DNA of 64,000 nucleotides from Balanoglossus misakiensis. Taxonomy: Eukaryota; Hemichordata. Under the pieces are notes generated by a model that ran no database searches, was not told the origin of the DNA, and was given only the letters and a program-made list of their open reading frames with translations. Of the stretch, positions 25,501-39,100 are shown piece after piece. The translations under genes and the position numbers were made by a program. Numbering within the stretch: position 1 is the first letter of the stretch; each line of letters begins with the position of its first letter. The DNA lies in NCBI GenBank assembly GCA_040954595.2, contig CM082582.2, positions 5,828,001-5,892,000 of the forward strand, in the 5' to 3' direction.

Positions 25501-26171
25501 TCAGACTGGTGCCGTTACCCAGTCAAGCGAACTTATTTTTGCACAAACCTGCATGTAACAATATTGACCCGGTACTACACATGGATGTCAATTCAATGTT
25601 TGAACACCGACCTGATTGCCAGATGCATGGCGTGGTCATTTTGTTGTGACACAAACATGTCCGCCATCTTTGTAGGAGACACTCCATTTACATAATTTTC
25701 ATTTATTCCAGGAATCCCATAGATGATGCTAAGATGATTGCCAGCCTGTGTGATTGAAGTCCAGAGATTACTGAATGGTTGTGAGAAGGTAAGAATTGTG
25801 GAAAAGAAAATTGAAGCAATGACGGAGACAATACATGGTAAAGGGGTGTGGGTGGGATTGTGTTCGTTCAATGTCCAGGAGTCGTCAGTTTAACAAAGTA
25901 CAATTATAAACTTGGGCAGATCTCTATCGTTGTTGCAGTAAAATTTAATCAAGTTGCCAAATAGTCATTTCTACTTTGCTTGTTTTGCAGATTCAAATAC
26001 CAGATGGGTATCCGACAACCAAGCCGAGGACGAAGTGTCCATTATCCGCGATGCAGCAGTAACTGTTACCTGGCAGTCTGCAGTGACCACCTAACATCTA
26101 ATGATAAAATTCACTTTGATGTTTACTGTACTTTGAAATTCTGTCTTGATCGTTTAAAATTTTGCTCATGA
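22506..26171 (+). CDS. Small split gene in left arm (putative, about 120 aa)
   Basis: Not recognised. Three segments join in phase with GT-AG borders: 22506-22592 (starts MLLHGPREDAENSG), 23340-23434 (GFQRPSHAAGGLCLYVPRGC) and 25991-26171 (GIRQPSRGRSVHYPRCSSNC, stop TGA). AATAAA follows at 26270. Segments two and three look like diverged copies of one Cys-containing repeat (QRPS..LYVPRGCY versus RQPS..HYPRCSSNCY), and further decayed copies lie between them. The predicted protein is basic and Cys-rich, with no signal peptide or known domain. The right-arm copy is interrupted by stop codons. It may be a real small gene, a long non-coding RNA, or a relic. Confidence 0.35.
23895..24830 (+). repeat. 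126-bp tandem repeat in left arm (about 7 copies)
   Basis: Units of about 125-130 bp, each containing GATATGTTATCTTTCGTCA, GCACGCACTC, and CCGTACCGATCATCTTCCC. Landmark spacing is 125-126 bases. Variants of the last segment (GTCGCG or CTCACG) alternate between units. Confidence 0.9.
25060..25460 (+). repeat. Tandemly repeated exon-intron units, decayed
   Basis: Three units of roughly 150-190 bp. Each has TTGTTTTGCAGAT followed by CCAGAGACGAGATCAA-like sequence, then a GGTGAGG or GGTAAGG donor-like site and TTCAATGGCTGAACGATC. They resemble duplicated exons with flanking intron, and are related to segment three of the split gene. All reading phases that fit the neighbours hit stops. Confidence 0.55.
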
Positions 26172-26269
26172 AAACTTTAGATAATTGTCACTAGCCACTG
26201 TGTATATTTTGGAATTTAATTGATTTCAGAATTTTGTTGTTTTTTATTGGCTGGAGATGGTAACTTTGA

Positions 26270-26275
26270 AATAAA
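26270..26275 (+). promoter_or_regulatory. Polyadenylation signal after the left-arm gene
   Basis: AATAAA about 100 bases after the predicted stop at 26171. The mirror-image arm has a matching signal near 48210. Confidence 0.4.
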
Positions 26276-27104
26276 AATTGTCAATGAACTAGATTGAAAT
26301 GAAATACTTGTGTCTGTATCATTTTATTACCCCAGCACTACCTTGATGTTGAGATAATTGAAACGTGTAAGATCAAACTTAATTTGTAGCAAAGTCTGTT
26401 GTATTCCGAGTCCCCCAAAGTTTAGATGTATCAATACAACAGTATGAACGCAGCTTAAATTTTTTCCCCGACTTGATGGTTAATCAGGTTCCCAACCCTC
26501 CCCGCAATGCACCCAAGTGTTTGACCTTCTAATCCTAATTAGTCATTTCAATAGAAAGCGATGGGTGGGGGACTACGGCGTAAGTCGCTGAGGGCGCCAT
26601 AATATTCATCACTACCGTGACACCACTTCATTAGAGCCATTCAGTTTTCAAACGCCGCCATTTTGAATCGGCGGAAGCACAGGGAAATAGCATGAAGTAA
26701 ATCTAAAACTAATTAATGCATTGATATAAGAACATTTCAACCCCACAGAAATCCATTTCATGTCAGAAATGCAAAACAGAAAGTTGTCTAAGTAATCCAG
26801 CTGGAACACCATTTGGCGAAGTGCAAATTAAATCGACCAATTGCAGGATAACATGTAGTCCCACGGTTGATTGACTTTGAAATGATCCCGATAGTTGTGG
26901 CAAATTATGCTCGGGAGTGATCCAGACAATTAGCAAGGTGGGTGACTTTTCCTTGTTTTTATCAATTTGATCGCAGCACAGGACAACACAATACATCACA
27001 GCAACAGCTTAGTACATCAAACACGACGCAACGGATGAAAATATTGGAAGGCACACAAGAAAGTTCGCAAAATCCTCATAACCCATGATTTTTCTCAAAA
27101 AATG

Positions 27105-30100
27105 AAGGAATTTTGAAAATTCGCAAAATCGAAAAATTTTCATTTTTGGATGATTTTCATGAGCTATAACCCATGGTTTTTATCAAAAAATGAAGAAATT
27201 TTGAAAATTCGCAAAGTCGAAAGATTGTCATTTTTGGATGATTTTCATGAGCTATAACCCATGGTTTTTATCAAAAAATGAAGAAATTTTGAAAATTCGA
27301 AAAGTCGAAAATTTGTCATTTTTGGATGATTTTCATGAGCTATAACCCATGGTTTTTATCAAAAAATGAAGAAATTTTGAAAATTCGCAAAGTCGAAAAT
27401 TTGTCATATTTGGATGATTTTCATGAGCTATAACCCACGGTTTTTATCAAAAAATGAAGAAATTTTGAAAATTCGCAATGTCGAAAAATTGTCATTTTTG
27501 GATGATTTTCATGAGCTATAACCCATGGTTTTTATCAAAAAATGAACAAATTTTGAAAATTCGCAAAGTCGAAAATTTGTCATTTTTGGATGATTTTCAT
27601 GAGCTATAACCCATGGTTTTTATCAAAAAATGAAGAAATTTTGAAAATTCGCAAAGTCGAAAGATTGTCATTTTTGGATGATTTTCATGAGCTATAACCC
27701 ATGGTTTTTATCAAAAAATGAAGAAATTTTGAAAATTCGCAAAGTCGAAAAATTGTCATATTTGGATGATTTTCATGAGCAATAACCCATGGTTTTTATC
27801 AAAAAATGAAGAAATTTTGAAAATACGCAAAGTCGAAAAATTGTCATTTTTGGATGATTTTCATGAGCTATAACCCATGGTTTTTATCAAAAAATGAAGA
27901 AATTTTGAAAATTCGCAAAGTCGAAAAATTGTCATTTTTGGATGATTTTCATGAGCTATAACCCATGGTTTTTCTCAAAAAATGAAGAAATTTTGAAAAT
28001 TCGCAAAGTCGAAAAATTGTCATATTTGGATGATTTTCATGAGCTATAACCCATGGTTTTTATCAAAAAATGAAGAAATTTTGAAAATTCGCAAAGTCGA
28101 AAAATTGTCATTTTTGGATGATTTTCATGAGCTATAACCCATGGTTTTTATCAAAAAATGAAGAAATTTTGAAAATTCGCAAAGTCGAAAAATTGTCATA
28201 TTTGGAATATTTTCATGAGCTATAACCCATGGTTTTTATCAAAAAATGAAGAAATTTTGAAAATTCGCAAAGTCGAAAAATTGTCATTTTTGGATGATTT
28301 TCATGAGCTATAACCCATGGTTTTTATCAAAAAATGAAGAAATTTTGAAAATTCGCAAAGTCGAAAAATTGTCATTTTTGGATGATTTTCATGAGCTATA
28401 ACCCATGGTTTTTATCAAAAAATGAAGAAATTTTGAAAATTCGCAAAGTCGAAAAATTATCATTTTTGGATGATTTTCATGAGCTATAACCCATGGTTTT
28501 TATCAAAAAATGAAGAAATTTTGAAAATTCGCAAAGTCGAAAAATTGTCATGTTTGGATGATTTTCATGAGCAATAACCCATGGTTTTTATCAAAAAATG
28601 AAGAAATTTTGAAAATACGCAAAGTCGAAAAATTGTCATGTTTGGATGATTTTCATGAGCTATAACCCATGGTTTTTATCAAAAAATGAAGAAATTTTGA
28701 AAATTCGCAAAGTCGAAAAATTGTCATTTTTGGATGATTTTCATGAGCTATAACCCATGGTTTTTATCAAAAAATGAAGAAATTTTGAAAATTCGCAAAG
28801 TCGAAAAATTGTCATATTTGGATGATTTTCATGAGCTATAACCCATGGTTTTTATCAAAAAATGAAGAAATTTTGAAAATTCGCAAAGTCGAAAAATTGT
28901 CATATTTGGATGATTTTCATGAGCTATAACCCATGGTTTTTATCAAAAAATGAAGAAATTTTGAAAATTCGCAAAGTCGAAAAATTGTCATATTTGGATG
29001 ATTTTCATGAGCTATAACCCATGGTTTTTATCAAAAAATGAAGAAATTTTGAAAATTAGCAAAGTCGAAAAATTGTCATTTTTGGATGATTTTCATGAGC
29101 TATAACCCACGGTTTTTATCAAAAAATGAAGAAATTTTGAAAATTCGCAAAGTCGAAAAATTGTCATATTTGGATGATTTTCATGAGCTATAACCCATGG
29201 TTTTTTTCAAAAAATGAAGAAATTTTGAAAATTAGCAAAGTCGAAAAATTGTCATATTTGGATGATTTTCATGAGCTATAACCCATGGTTTTTATCAAAA
29301 AATGAAGAAATTTTGAAAATTAGCAAAGTCGAAAAATTGTCATATTTGGATGATTTTCATGAGCTATAACCCATGGTTTTTATCAAAAAATGAAGAAATT
29401 TTGAAAATTAGCAAAGTCGAAAAATTGTCATTTTTGGATGATTTTCATGAGCTATAACCCATGGTTTTTATCAAAAAACGAAGAAATTTTGAAAATTCGC
29501 AAAGTCGAAAAATTGTCATATTTGGATGATTTTCATGAGCTATAACCCATGGTTTTTATCAAAAAATGAAGAAATTTTGAAAATTCGCAAAGTCGAAAAA
29601 TTGTCATTTTTGGATGATTTTCATGAGCTATAACCCATGGTTTTTATCAAAAAATGAAGAAATTTTCAAAATTCGCAAAGTCGTAAAATTGTCATATTTG
29701 GATGATTTTCATGAGCAATAACCCATGTTTTTTATCACAAAATGAAGAAAGTTTGAAAATACGCAAAGTCGAAAAATTGTCATTTTTGGATGATTTTCAT
29801 GAGCTATAACCCATGGTTTTTATCAAAAAATGAAGAAATTTTGAAAATTCGCAAAGTCGAAAAATTGTCATATTTGGATGATTTTCATGAGCTATAACCC
29901 ATGGTTTTTATCAAAAAATGAAGAAATTTTGAAAATTCGAAAAGTCGAAAAATTGTCATTTTTGGATGATTTTCATGAGCTATAACCCATGGTTTTTAAC
30001 AAAAAATGAAGAAATTTTGAAAATTCGCAAAGTCGAAAAATTGTCATTTTTGGATGATTTTCATGAGCTATAACCCATGGTTTTTATCAAAAAATGAAGA

Positions 30101-33100
30101 AATTTTGAAAATTCGCAAAGTCGAAAAATTGTCATATTTGGATGATTTTCATGAGCAATAACCCATGGTTTTTATCAAAAAATGAAGAAATTTTGAAAAT
30201 ACGCAAAGTCGAAAAATTGTCATGTTTGGATGATTTTCATGACCTATAACCCATGGTTTTTATCAAAAAATGAAGAAATTTTGAAAATTCGCAAAGTCCA
30301 AAAATTGTCATTTTTGGATGATTTTCATGAGTTATAACCCATGGTTTTTATCAAAAAATGAAGAAATTTTGAAAATTCGCAAAGTCGAAAAATTGTCACT
30401 TTTGGATGATTTTCATGACCTATAACCCATGGTTTTTATCAAAATATGAAGAAATTTTGAAAATTCGCAAAGTCGAAAAATTGTCACTTTTGGATGATTT
30501 TCATGAGCTATAACCCTTGGTTTTTATAAAAATATGAAGAAATTTTGAAAATTCGCAAAGTCGAAAAATTGTCATTTTTGGATGATTTTCATGAGCTATA
30601 ACCCTTGGTTTTTATCAAAAAATGAAGAAATTTTAAAAAATTCGCAAAGTCGAAAAATTGTCATATTTGGATGATTTTCATGAGCTATAACCCATGGTTT
30701 TTATCAAAAAATGAAGAAATTTTGAAAATACGCAAAGTCGAAAAATTGTCATTTTTGGATGATTTTCATGAGCTATAACCCATGGTTTTTATCAAAAAAT
30801 GAAGAAATTTTAAAAAAATTCGCAAAGTCGTAAAATTGTCATTTTTGGATGATTTTCATGAGCTATAACCCATGGTTTTTCTCAAAAAATGAAGAAATTT
30901 TGAAAATTCGCAAAGTCGAAAAATTGTCATTTTTGGATGATTTTCATGAGCTATAACCCATGGTTTTTATCAAAAAATGAAGAAATTTTGAAAATTCGCA
31001 AAGTCGAAAAATTGTCATTTTTGGATGATTTTCATGAGCTATAACCCATGGTTTTTATCAAAAAATGAAGAAATTTTGAAAATTCGCAAAGTCGAAAAAT
31101 TGTCATTTTTGGATGATTTTCATGAGCTATAACCCATGGTTTTTATCAAAAAATGTAGAAATTTTGAAAATTCGCAAAGTCGAAAAATTGTCATTTTTGG
31201 ATGATTTTCATGAGCTATAACCCATGGTTTTTATCAAAAAATGAAGAAATTTTGAAAATTCGCAAAGTCGAAAAATTGTCATTTTTGGATGATTTTCATG
31301 AGCTATAACCCATGGTTTTTATCAAAAAATGAAGAAATTTTGAAAATTCGCAAAGTCGAAAAATTGTCATATTTGGATGATTTTCATGAGCTATAACCCA
31401 TGGTTTTTATCAAAAAATGAAGAAATTTTGAAAATTCGCAAAGTCGAAAAATTGTCATTTTTGGATGATTTTCATGAGCTATAACCCATGGTTTTTATCA
31501 AAAAATGAAGAAATTGTGAAAATTCGCAAAGTCGAAAATTGTCATATTTGGATGATTTTCATGAGCAATAACCCATGGTTTTTATCAAAAAATGAAGTAA
31601 TTTTGAAAATTCGCACAGTCGAAAAATTGTCATATTTGGATGATTTTCATGAGCTATAACCCATGGTTTTTATCAAAAAATGAAGAAATTTTGAAAATTC
31701 GCAAGGTCGAAAAATTGTCATTTTTGGATGATTTTCATGAGCTATAACCCATGGTTTTTATCAAAAAATGAAGAAATTTTGAAAATACGCAAGGTCGAAA
31801 AATTGTCATATTTGGATGATTTTCATGAGCTATTACCCATGGTTTTTATCAAAAAATGAAGAAATTTTGAAAATTCGCAAAGTCGAAAAATTGTCATTTT
31901 TGGATGATTTTCATGAGCTATAACCCATGGTTTTTATCAAAAAATGAAGGAATTTTGAAAACTCGCAAGTCGAAAAATTGTCATTTTTGGATGATTTTCA
32001 TGAGTTATAACCCATGGTTTTTATCAAAAAATGAAGAAATTTTGAAAATTCGCAAAGTCGAAAAATTGTCACTTTTGGATGATTTTCATGACATATAACC
32101 CATGGTTTTTATCAAAATATGAAGAAATTTTGAAAATTCGCAAAGTCGAAAAATTGTCACTTTTGGATGATTTTCATGAGCTATAAACCATGGTTTTTAT
32201 CAAAAAATGAAGAAATTGTGAAAATTCGCAAAGTCGAAAAATTGTCATATTTGGATGCTTTTCATGAGCAATAACCCATGGTTTTTATCAAAAAATGAAG
32301 AAATTTTGAAAATTCGCACAGTCGAAAAATTGTCATATTTGGATGATTTTCATGAGCTATAACCCATGGTTTGTATCAAAAAATGAAGAAATTTTGAAAA
32401 TTCGCAAGGTCGAAAAATTGTCATTTTTGGATGATTTTCATGAGCTATAACCCATGGTTTTTATCAAAAAATGAAGAAATTTTGAAAATACGCAAGGTCG
32501 AAAAATTGTCATATTTGGATGATTTTCATGAGCTATTACCCATGGTTTTTATCAAAAAATGAAGAAATTTTGAAAATTCGCAAAGTCGAAAAATTGTCAT
32601 TTTTGGATGATTTTCATGAGCTATAACCCATGGTTTTTATCAAAAAATGAAGGAATTTTGAAAACTCGCAAGTCGAAAAATTGTCATATTTGGATGATTT
32701 TCATGAGCTATAACCCATGGTTTTTATCAAAAAATGAAGAAATTTTGAAAATTCGCAAAGTCGAAAAATTGTCATATTTGGATGATTTTCATGAGCTATA
32801 ACCCATGGTTTTTATCAAAAAATGAAGAAATTTTGAAAATTCGCAAAGTCGAAAAATTGTCATTTTTGGATGATTTTCATGAGCTATAACCCATGGTTTT
32901 TATCAAAAAATGAAGAAATTTTGAAAATTCGCAAAGTCGAAAAATTGTCATTTTTGGATGATTTTCATGAGCTATAACCCATGGTTTTTCTCAAAAAATG
33001 AAGAAATTTTGAAAATTCGCAAAGTCGAAAAATTGTCATTTTAGGATGATTTTCATGAGCTATAACCCATGGTTTTTCTCAAAAAATGAAGAAATTTTGA

Positions 33101-36100
33101 AAATTCGCAAAGTCGAAAAATTGTCATTTTTGGATGATTTTCATGAGCTATAACCCATGGTTTTTATCAAAAAAATGAAGAAATTTTGAAAATACGCAAA
33201 GTCGAAAAATTGTCATTTTTGGATGATTTTCATGAGCTATAACCCATGGTTTTTATCAAAAAATGAAGAAATTTTGAAAATTCGCAAAGTCGAAAAATTG
33301 TCATTTTTGGATGATTTTCATGAGCTATAACCCATGGTTTTTATCAAAAAATGAAGAAATTTTGAAAATTCGCAAAGTCGAAAAATTGTCATTTTTGGAG
33401 GATTTTCATGAGCTATAACCCATGGTTTTTATCAAAAAATGAAGAAATTTTGAAAATTCGCAAAGTCGAAAAATTGTCATTTTTGGATGATTTTCATGAG
33501 CTATAACCCATGGTTTTTATCAAAAAATGAAGAAATTTTGAAAATTCGCAAAGTCGAAAAATTGTCATTTTTGGATGATTTTCATGAGCTATAACCCATG
33601 GTTTTTATCAAAAAATGAAGAAATTTTGAAAATTCGCAAAGTCGAAAAATTGTCATTTTTGGATGATTTTCATGAGCTATAACCCATGGTTTTTATCAAA
33701 AAATGAAGAAATTTTGAAAATTCGCAAAGTCGAAAAATTGTCATATTTGGATGATTTTCATGAGCTATAACCCATGGTTTTTATCAAAAAATGAAGAAAT
33801 TTTGAAAATTCGCAAAGTCGAAAAATTGTCATATTTGGATGATTTTCATGAGCTATAACCCATGGTTTTTATCAAAAAATGAAGAAATTTTGAAAATTCG
33901 CAAAGTCGAAAAATTGTCATATTTGGATGATTTTCATGAGCTATAACCCATGGTTTTTATCAAAAAATGAAGAAATTTTGAAAATTCGCAAAGTCGAAAA
34001 ATTGTCATATTTGGATGATTTTCATGAGCTATAACCCATGGTTTTTATCAAAAAGTGAAGAAATTTTGAAAATTCGCAAAGTCGAAAAATTGTCATTTTT
34101 GGATGATTTTCATGAGCTATAACCCATGGTTTTTATCAAAAAATGAAGAAATTGTGAAAATTCGCAAAGTCGAAAAATTGTCATATTTGGATGATTTTCA
34201 TGAGCAATAACCCATGGTTTTTATCAAAAAATGAAGAAATTTTGAAAATACGCAAAGTCGAAAAATTGTCATTTTTGGATTATTTTCATGAGCTATAACC
34301 CATGGTTTTTATCAAAAAATGAAGAAATTTTGAAAATTCGCAAGGTCGAAAAATTGTCATTTTTGGATGATTTTCATGAGCTATAACCCATGGTTTTTAT
34401 CAAAAAATGAAGAAATTTTGAAAAGTCGCAAAGTTGAAAAATTGTCATTTTTGGATGATTTTCATGATCTATAACCCATGGTTTTTATCAAAAAATGAAG
34501 AAATTTTGAAAATTCGCAAAGTCGAAAAATTGTCATTTTTGGATGATTTTCATGAGCTATAACCCATGGTTTTTATCAAAAAATGAAGAAATTTTGAAAA
34601 TTCGCAAAGTCGAAAAATTGTCATATTTGGATGATTTTCATGAGCTATAACCCATGGTTTTTATCAAAAAATGAAGAAATTTTGAAAATTCGCAAAGTCG
34701 AAAAATTGTCATATTTGGATGATTTTCATGAGCTATAACCCATGGTTTTTATCAAAAAATGAAGAAATTTTGAAAATTCGCAAAGTCGAAAAATTGTCAT
34801 ATTTGGATGATTTTCATGAGCTATAACCCATGGTTTTTATCAAAAAATGAAGAAATTTTGAAAATTCGCAAAGTCGAAAAATTGTCATATTTGGATGATT
34901 TTCATGAGCTATAACCCATGGTTTTTATCAAAAAATGAAGAAATTTTGAAAATTCGCAAAGTCGAAAAATTGTCATTTTTGGATGATTTTCATGAGCTAT
35001 AACCCATGGTTTTTATCAAAAAATGAAGAAATTGTGAAAATTCGCAAAGTCGAAAAATTGTCATATTTGGATGATTTTCATGAGCAATAACCCATGGTTT
35101 TTATCAAAAAATGAAGAAATTTTGAAAATACGCAAAGTCGAAAAATTGTCATTTTTGGATTATTTTCATGAGCTATAACCCATGGTTTTTATCAAAAAAT
35201 GAAGAAATTTTGAAAATTCGCAAAGTCGAAAAATTGTCATTTTTGGATGATTTTCATGAGCTATAACCCATGGTTTTTATCAAAAAATGAAGAAATTTTG
35301 AAAAGTCGCAAAGTTGAAAAATTGTCATTTTTGGATGATTTTCATGAGCTATAACCCATGGTTTTTATCAAAAAATGAAGAAATTTTGAAAATTCGCAAA
35401 GTCGAAAAATTGTCATTTTTGGATGATTTTCATGAGCTATAACCCATGGTTTTTATCAAAAAATGAAGAAATTTTGAAAATTCGCAAAGTCGAAAAATTG
35501 TCATATTTGGATGATTTTCATGAGCTATAACCCATGGTTTTTATCAAAAAATGAAGAAATTTTGAAAATTCGCAAAGTCGAAAAATTGTCATATTTGGAT
35601 GATTTTCATGAGCTATAACCCATGGTTTTTATCAAAAAATGAAGAAATTTTGAAAATTCGCAAAGTCGAAAAATTGTCATATTTGGATGATTTTCATGAG
35701 CTATAACCCATGGTTTTTATCAAAAAATGAAGAAATTTTGAAAATTCGCAAAGTCGAAAAATTGTCATATTTGGATGATTTTCATGAGCTATAACCCATG
35801 GTTTTTATCAAAAAATGAAGAAATTTTGAAAATTCGCAAAGTCGAAAAATTGTCATTTTTGGATGATTTTCATGAGCTATAACCCATGGTTTTTATCAAA
35901 AAATGAAGAAATTGTGAAAATTCGCAAAGTCGAAAAATTGTCATATTTGGATGATTTTCATGAGCAATAACCCATGGTTTTTATCAAAAAATGAAGAAAT
36001 TTTGAAAATTCGCACAGTCGAAAAATTGTCATATTTGGATGTTTTTCATGAGCTATAACCCATGGTTTTTATCAAAAAATGAAGAAATTTTGAAAATTCG

Positions 36101-39100
36101 CAAAGTCGAAAAATTGTCATATTTGGATGATTTTCATGAGCTATAACCCATGGTTTTTATCAAAAAATGAAGAAATTTTGAAAATTCGCAAAGTCGAAAA
36201 ATTGTCATATTTGGATGATTTTCATGAGCTATAACCCATGGTTTTTATCAAAAAATGAAGAAATTTTGAAAATTCGCAAAGTCGAAAAATTGTCATATTT
36301 GGATGATTTTCATGAGCTATAACCCATGGTTTTTATCAAAAAATGAAGAAATTTTGAAAATTCGCAAAGTCGAAAAATTGTCATATTTGGATGATTTTCA
36401 TGAGCTATAACCCATGGTTTTTATCAAAAAATGAAGAAATTTTGAAAATTCGCAAAGTCGAAAAATTGTCATTTTTGGATGATTTTCATGAGCTATAACC
36501 CATGGTTTTTATCAAAAAATGAAGAAATTGTGAAAATTCGCAAAGTCGAAAAATTGTCATATTTGGATGATTTTCATGAGCAATAACCCATGGTTTTTAT
36601 CAAAAAATGAAGAAATTTTGAAAATTCGCACAGTCGAAAAATTGTCATATTTGGATGATTTTCATGAGCTATAACCCATGGTTTTTATCAAAAAATGAAG
36701 AAATTTTGAAAATTCGCAAGGTCGAAAAATTGTCATTTTTGGATGATTTTCATGAGCTATAACCCATGGTTTTTATCAAAAAATGAAGAAATTTTGAAAA
36801 GTCGCAAAGTTGAAAAATTGTCATTTTTGGATGATTTTCATGAGCTATAACCCATGGTTTTTATCAAAAAATGAAGAAATTTTGAAAATTCGCAAAGTCG
36901 AAAAATTGTCATATTTGGATGATTTTCATGAGCTATAACCCATGGTTTTTATCAAAAAATGAAGAAATTTTGAAAATTCGCAAAGTCGAAAAATTGTCAT
37001 ATTTGGATGATTTTCATGAGCTATAACCCATGGTTTTTATCAAAAAATGAAGAAATTTTGAAAATTCGCAAAGTCGAAAAATTGTCATTTTTGGATGATT
37101 TTCATGAGCTATAACCCATGGTTTTTATCAAAAAATGAAGAAATTGTGAAAATTCGCAAAGTCGAAAAATTGTCATATTTGGATGATTTTCATGAGCAAT
37201 AACCCATGGTTTTTATCAAAAAATGAAGAAATTTTGAAAATTCGCACAGTCGAAAAATTGTCATATTTGGATGTTTTTCATGAGCTATAACCCATGGTTT
37301 TTATCAAAAAATGAAGAAATTTTGAAAATTCGCAAGGTCGAAAAATTGTCATTTTTGGATGATTTTCATGAGCTATAACCCATGGTTTTTATCAAAAAAT
37401 GAAGAAATTTTGAAAATACGCAAGGTCGAAAAATTGTCATATTTGGATGATTTTCATGAGCTATTACCCATGGTTTTTATCAAAATATGAAGAAATTTTG
37501 AAAATTCGCAAAGTCGAAAAATTGTCATTTTTGGATGATTTTCATGAGCTATAACCCATGGTTTTTATCAAAAAATGAAGGAATTTTGAAAACTCGCAAG
37601 TCGAAAAATTGTCATATTTGGATGATTTTCATGAGCAATAACCCATGGTTTTTATCAAAAAATGAAGAAATTTTGAAAATTCGCAAAGTCGAAAAATTGT
37701 CATATTTGGATGATTTTCATGAGCTATAACCCATGGTTTTTATCAAAAAATGAAGAAATTTTGAAAATTCGCAAAGTCGAAAAATTGTCATTTTTGGATG
37801 ATTTTCATGAGCTATAACCCATGGTTTTTATCAAAAAATGAAGAAATTTTGAAAATTCGCAAAGTCGAAAAATTGTCATTTTTGGATGATTTTCATGAGC
37901 TATAACCCATGGTTTTTATCAAAAAATGAAGAAATTTTGAAAATTCGCAAAGTCGAAAAATTGTCATTTTTGGATGATTTTCATGAGCTATAACCCATGG
38001 TTTTGAAAATTCGCAAAGTCGAAAAATTGTCATTTTTGGATGATTTTCATGAGCTATAACCCATGGTTTTTATCAAAAAATGAAGAAATTTTGAAAATTC
38101 GCAAAGTCAAAAAATTGTCATTTTTGGATGATTTTCATGAGCTATAACCCATGGTTTTTATCAAAAAATGAAGAAATTTTGAAAATTCGCAAAGTCGAAA
38201 AATTGTCATTTTTGGATGATTTTCATGAGCTATAACCCATGGTTTTTATCAAAAAATGAAGAAATTTTGAAAATTCGCAAAGTCGAAAAATTGTCATTTT
38301 TGGATGATTTTCATGAGCTATAACCCATGGTTTTTATCAAAAAATGAAGAAATTTTGAAAATTCGCAAAGTCGAAAAATTGTCATTTTTGGATGATTTTC
38401 ATGAGCTATAACCCATGGTTTTTATCAAAAAATGAAGAAATTATGAAAATTCGCAAAGTCGAAAAATTGTCATTTTTGGATGATTTTCATGAGCTATAAC
38501 CCATGGTTTTTATCAAAAAATGAAGAAATTATGAAAATTCGCAAAGTCGAAAAATTGTCATATTTGGATGATTTTCATGAGCTATAACCCATGGTTTTTA
38601 TCAAAAAATGAAGAAATTTTGAAAATTCGCAAAGTCGAAAAATTGTCATATTTGGATGATTTTCATGAGCTATAACCCATGGTTTTTATCAAAAAATGAA
38701 GAAATTTTGAAAATTCGCAAAGTCGAAAAATTGTCATTTTTGGATGATTTTCATGAGCTATAACCCATGGTTTTTATCAAAAAATGAAGAAATTTTGAAA
38801 ATTCGCAAAGTCGAAAAATTGTCATATTTGGATGATTTTCATGAGCTATAACCCATGGTTTTTATCAAAAAATGAAGAAATTTTGAAAATTCGCAAAGTC
38901 GAAAAATTGTCATTTTTGGATGATTTTCATGAGCTATAACCCATGGTTTTTATCAAAAAATGAAGAAATTTTGAAAATTCGCAAAGTCGAAAAATTGTCA
39001 TTTTTGGATGATTTTCATGAGCTATAACCCATGGTTTTTATCAAAAAATGAAGAAATTTTGAAAATTCGCAAAGTCGAAAAATTGTCATTTTTGGATGAT

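Larger units (their letters stand above)
22171..27104 (+). repeat. Left arm of giant inverted repeat (4,934 bp)
   Basis: Matches 47375-52308 in reverse complement along its whole length. A sampled stretch of about 125 bases near the outer end differs at two positions, roughly 98% identity. The outer end starts CCAGATAAGTTTCTAT; the inner end finishes in a satellite-like fragment ATAACCCATGATTTTTCTC. Paired landmarks (22506 with 51972, 26999 with 47480) sum to nearly the same constant, so indels largely cancel. The arm contains the split gene at 22506-26171, 126-bp tandem repeats and decayed exon-like repeats. No transposase or reverse transcriptase frame was seen. Confidence 0.95.

Noticed and set aside
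25593-25871. 92-codon minus-strand frame, mirrored at 48615-48893
   Set aside because: It is open in both arms only because the arms are alike. The few differences are mostly amino-acid changing, and the opposite strand carries exon-like splice sites. There is no support for coding.
27120-27140. CENP-B box in the 88-bp monomer
   Set aside because: Only the TTCG half resembles the box; the CGGG half is absent. There is no sequence basis for a centromere call from this motif.
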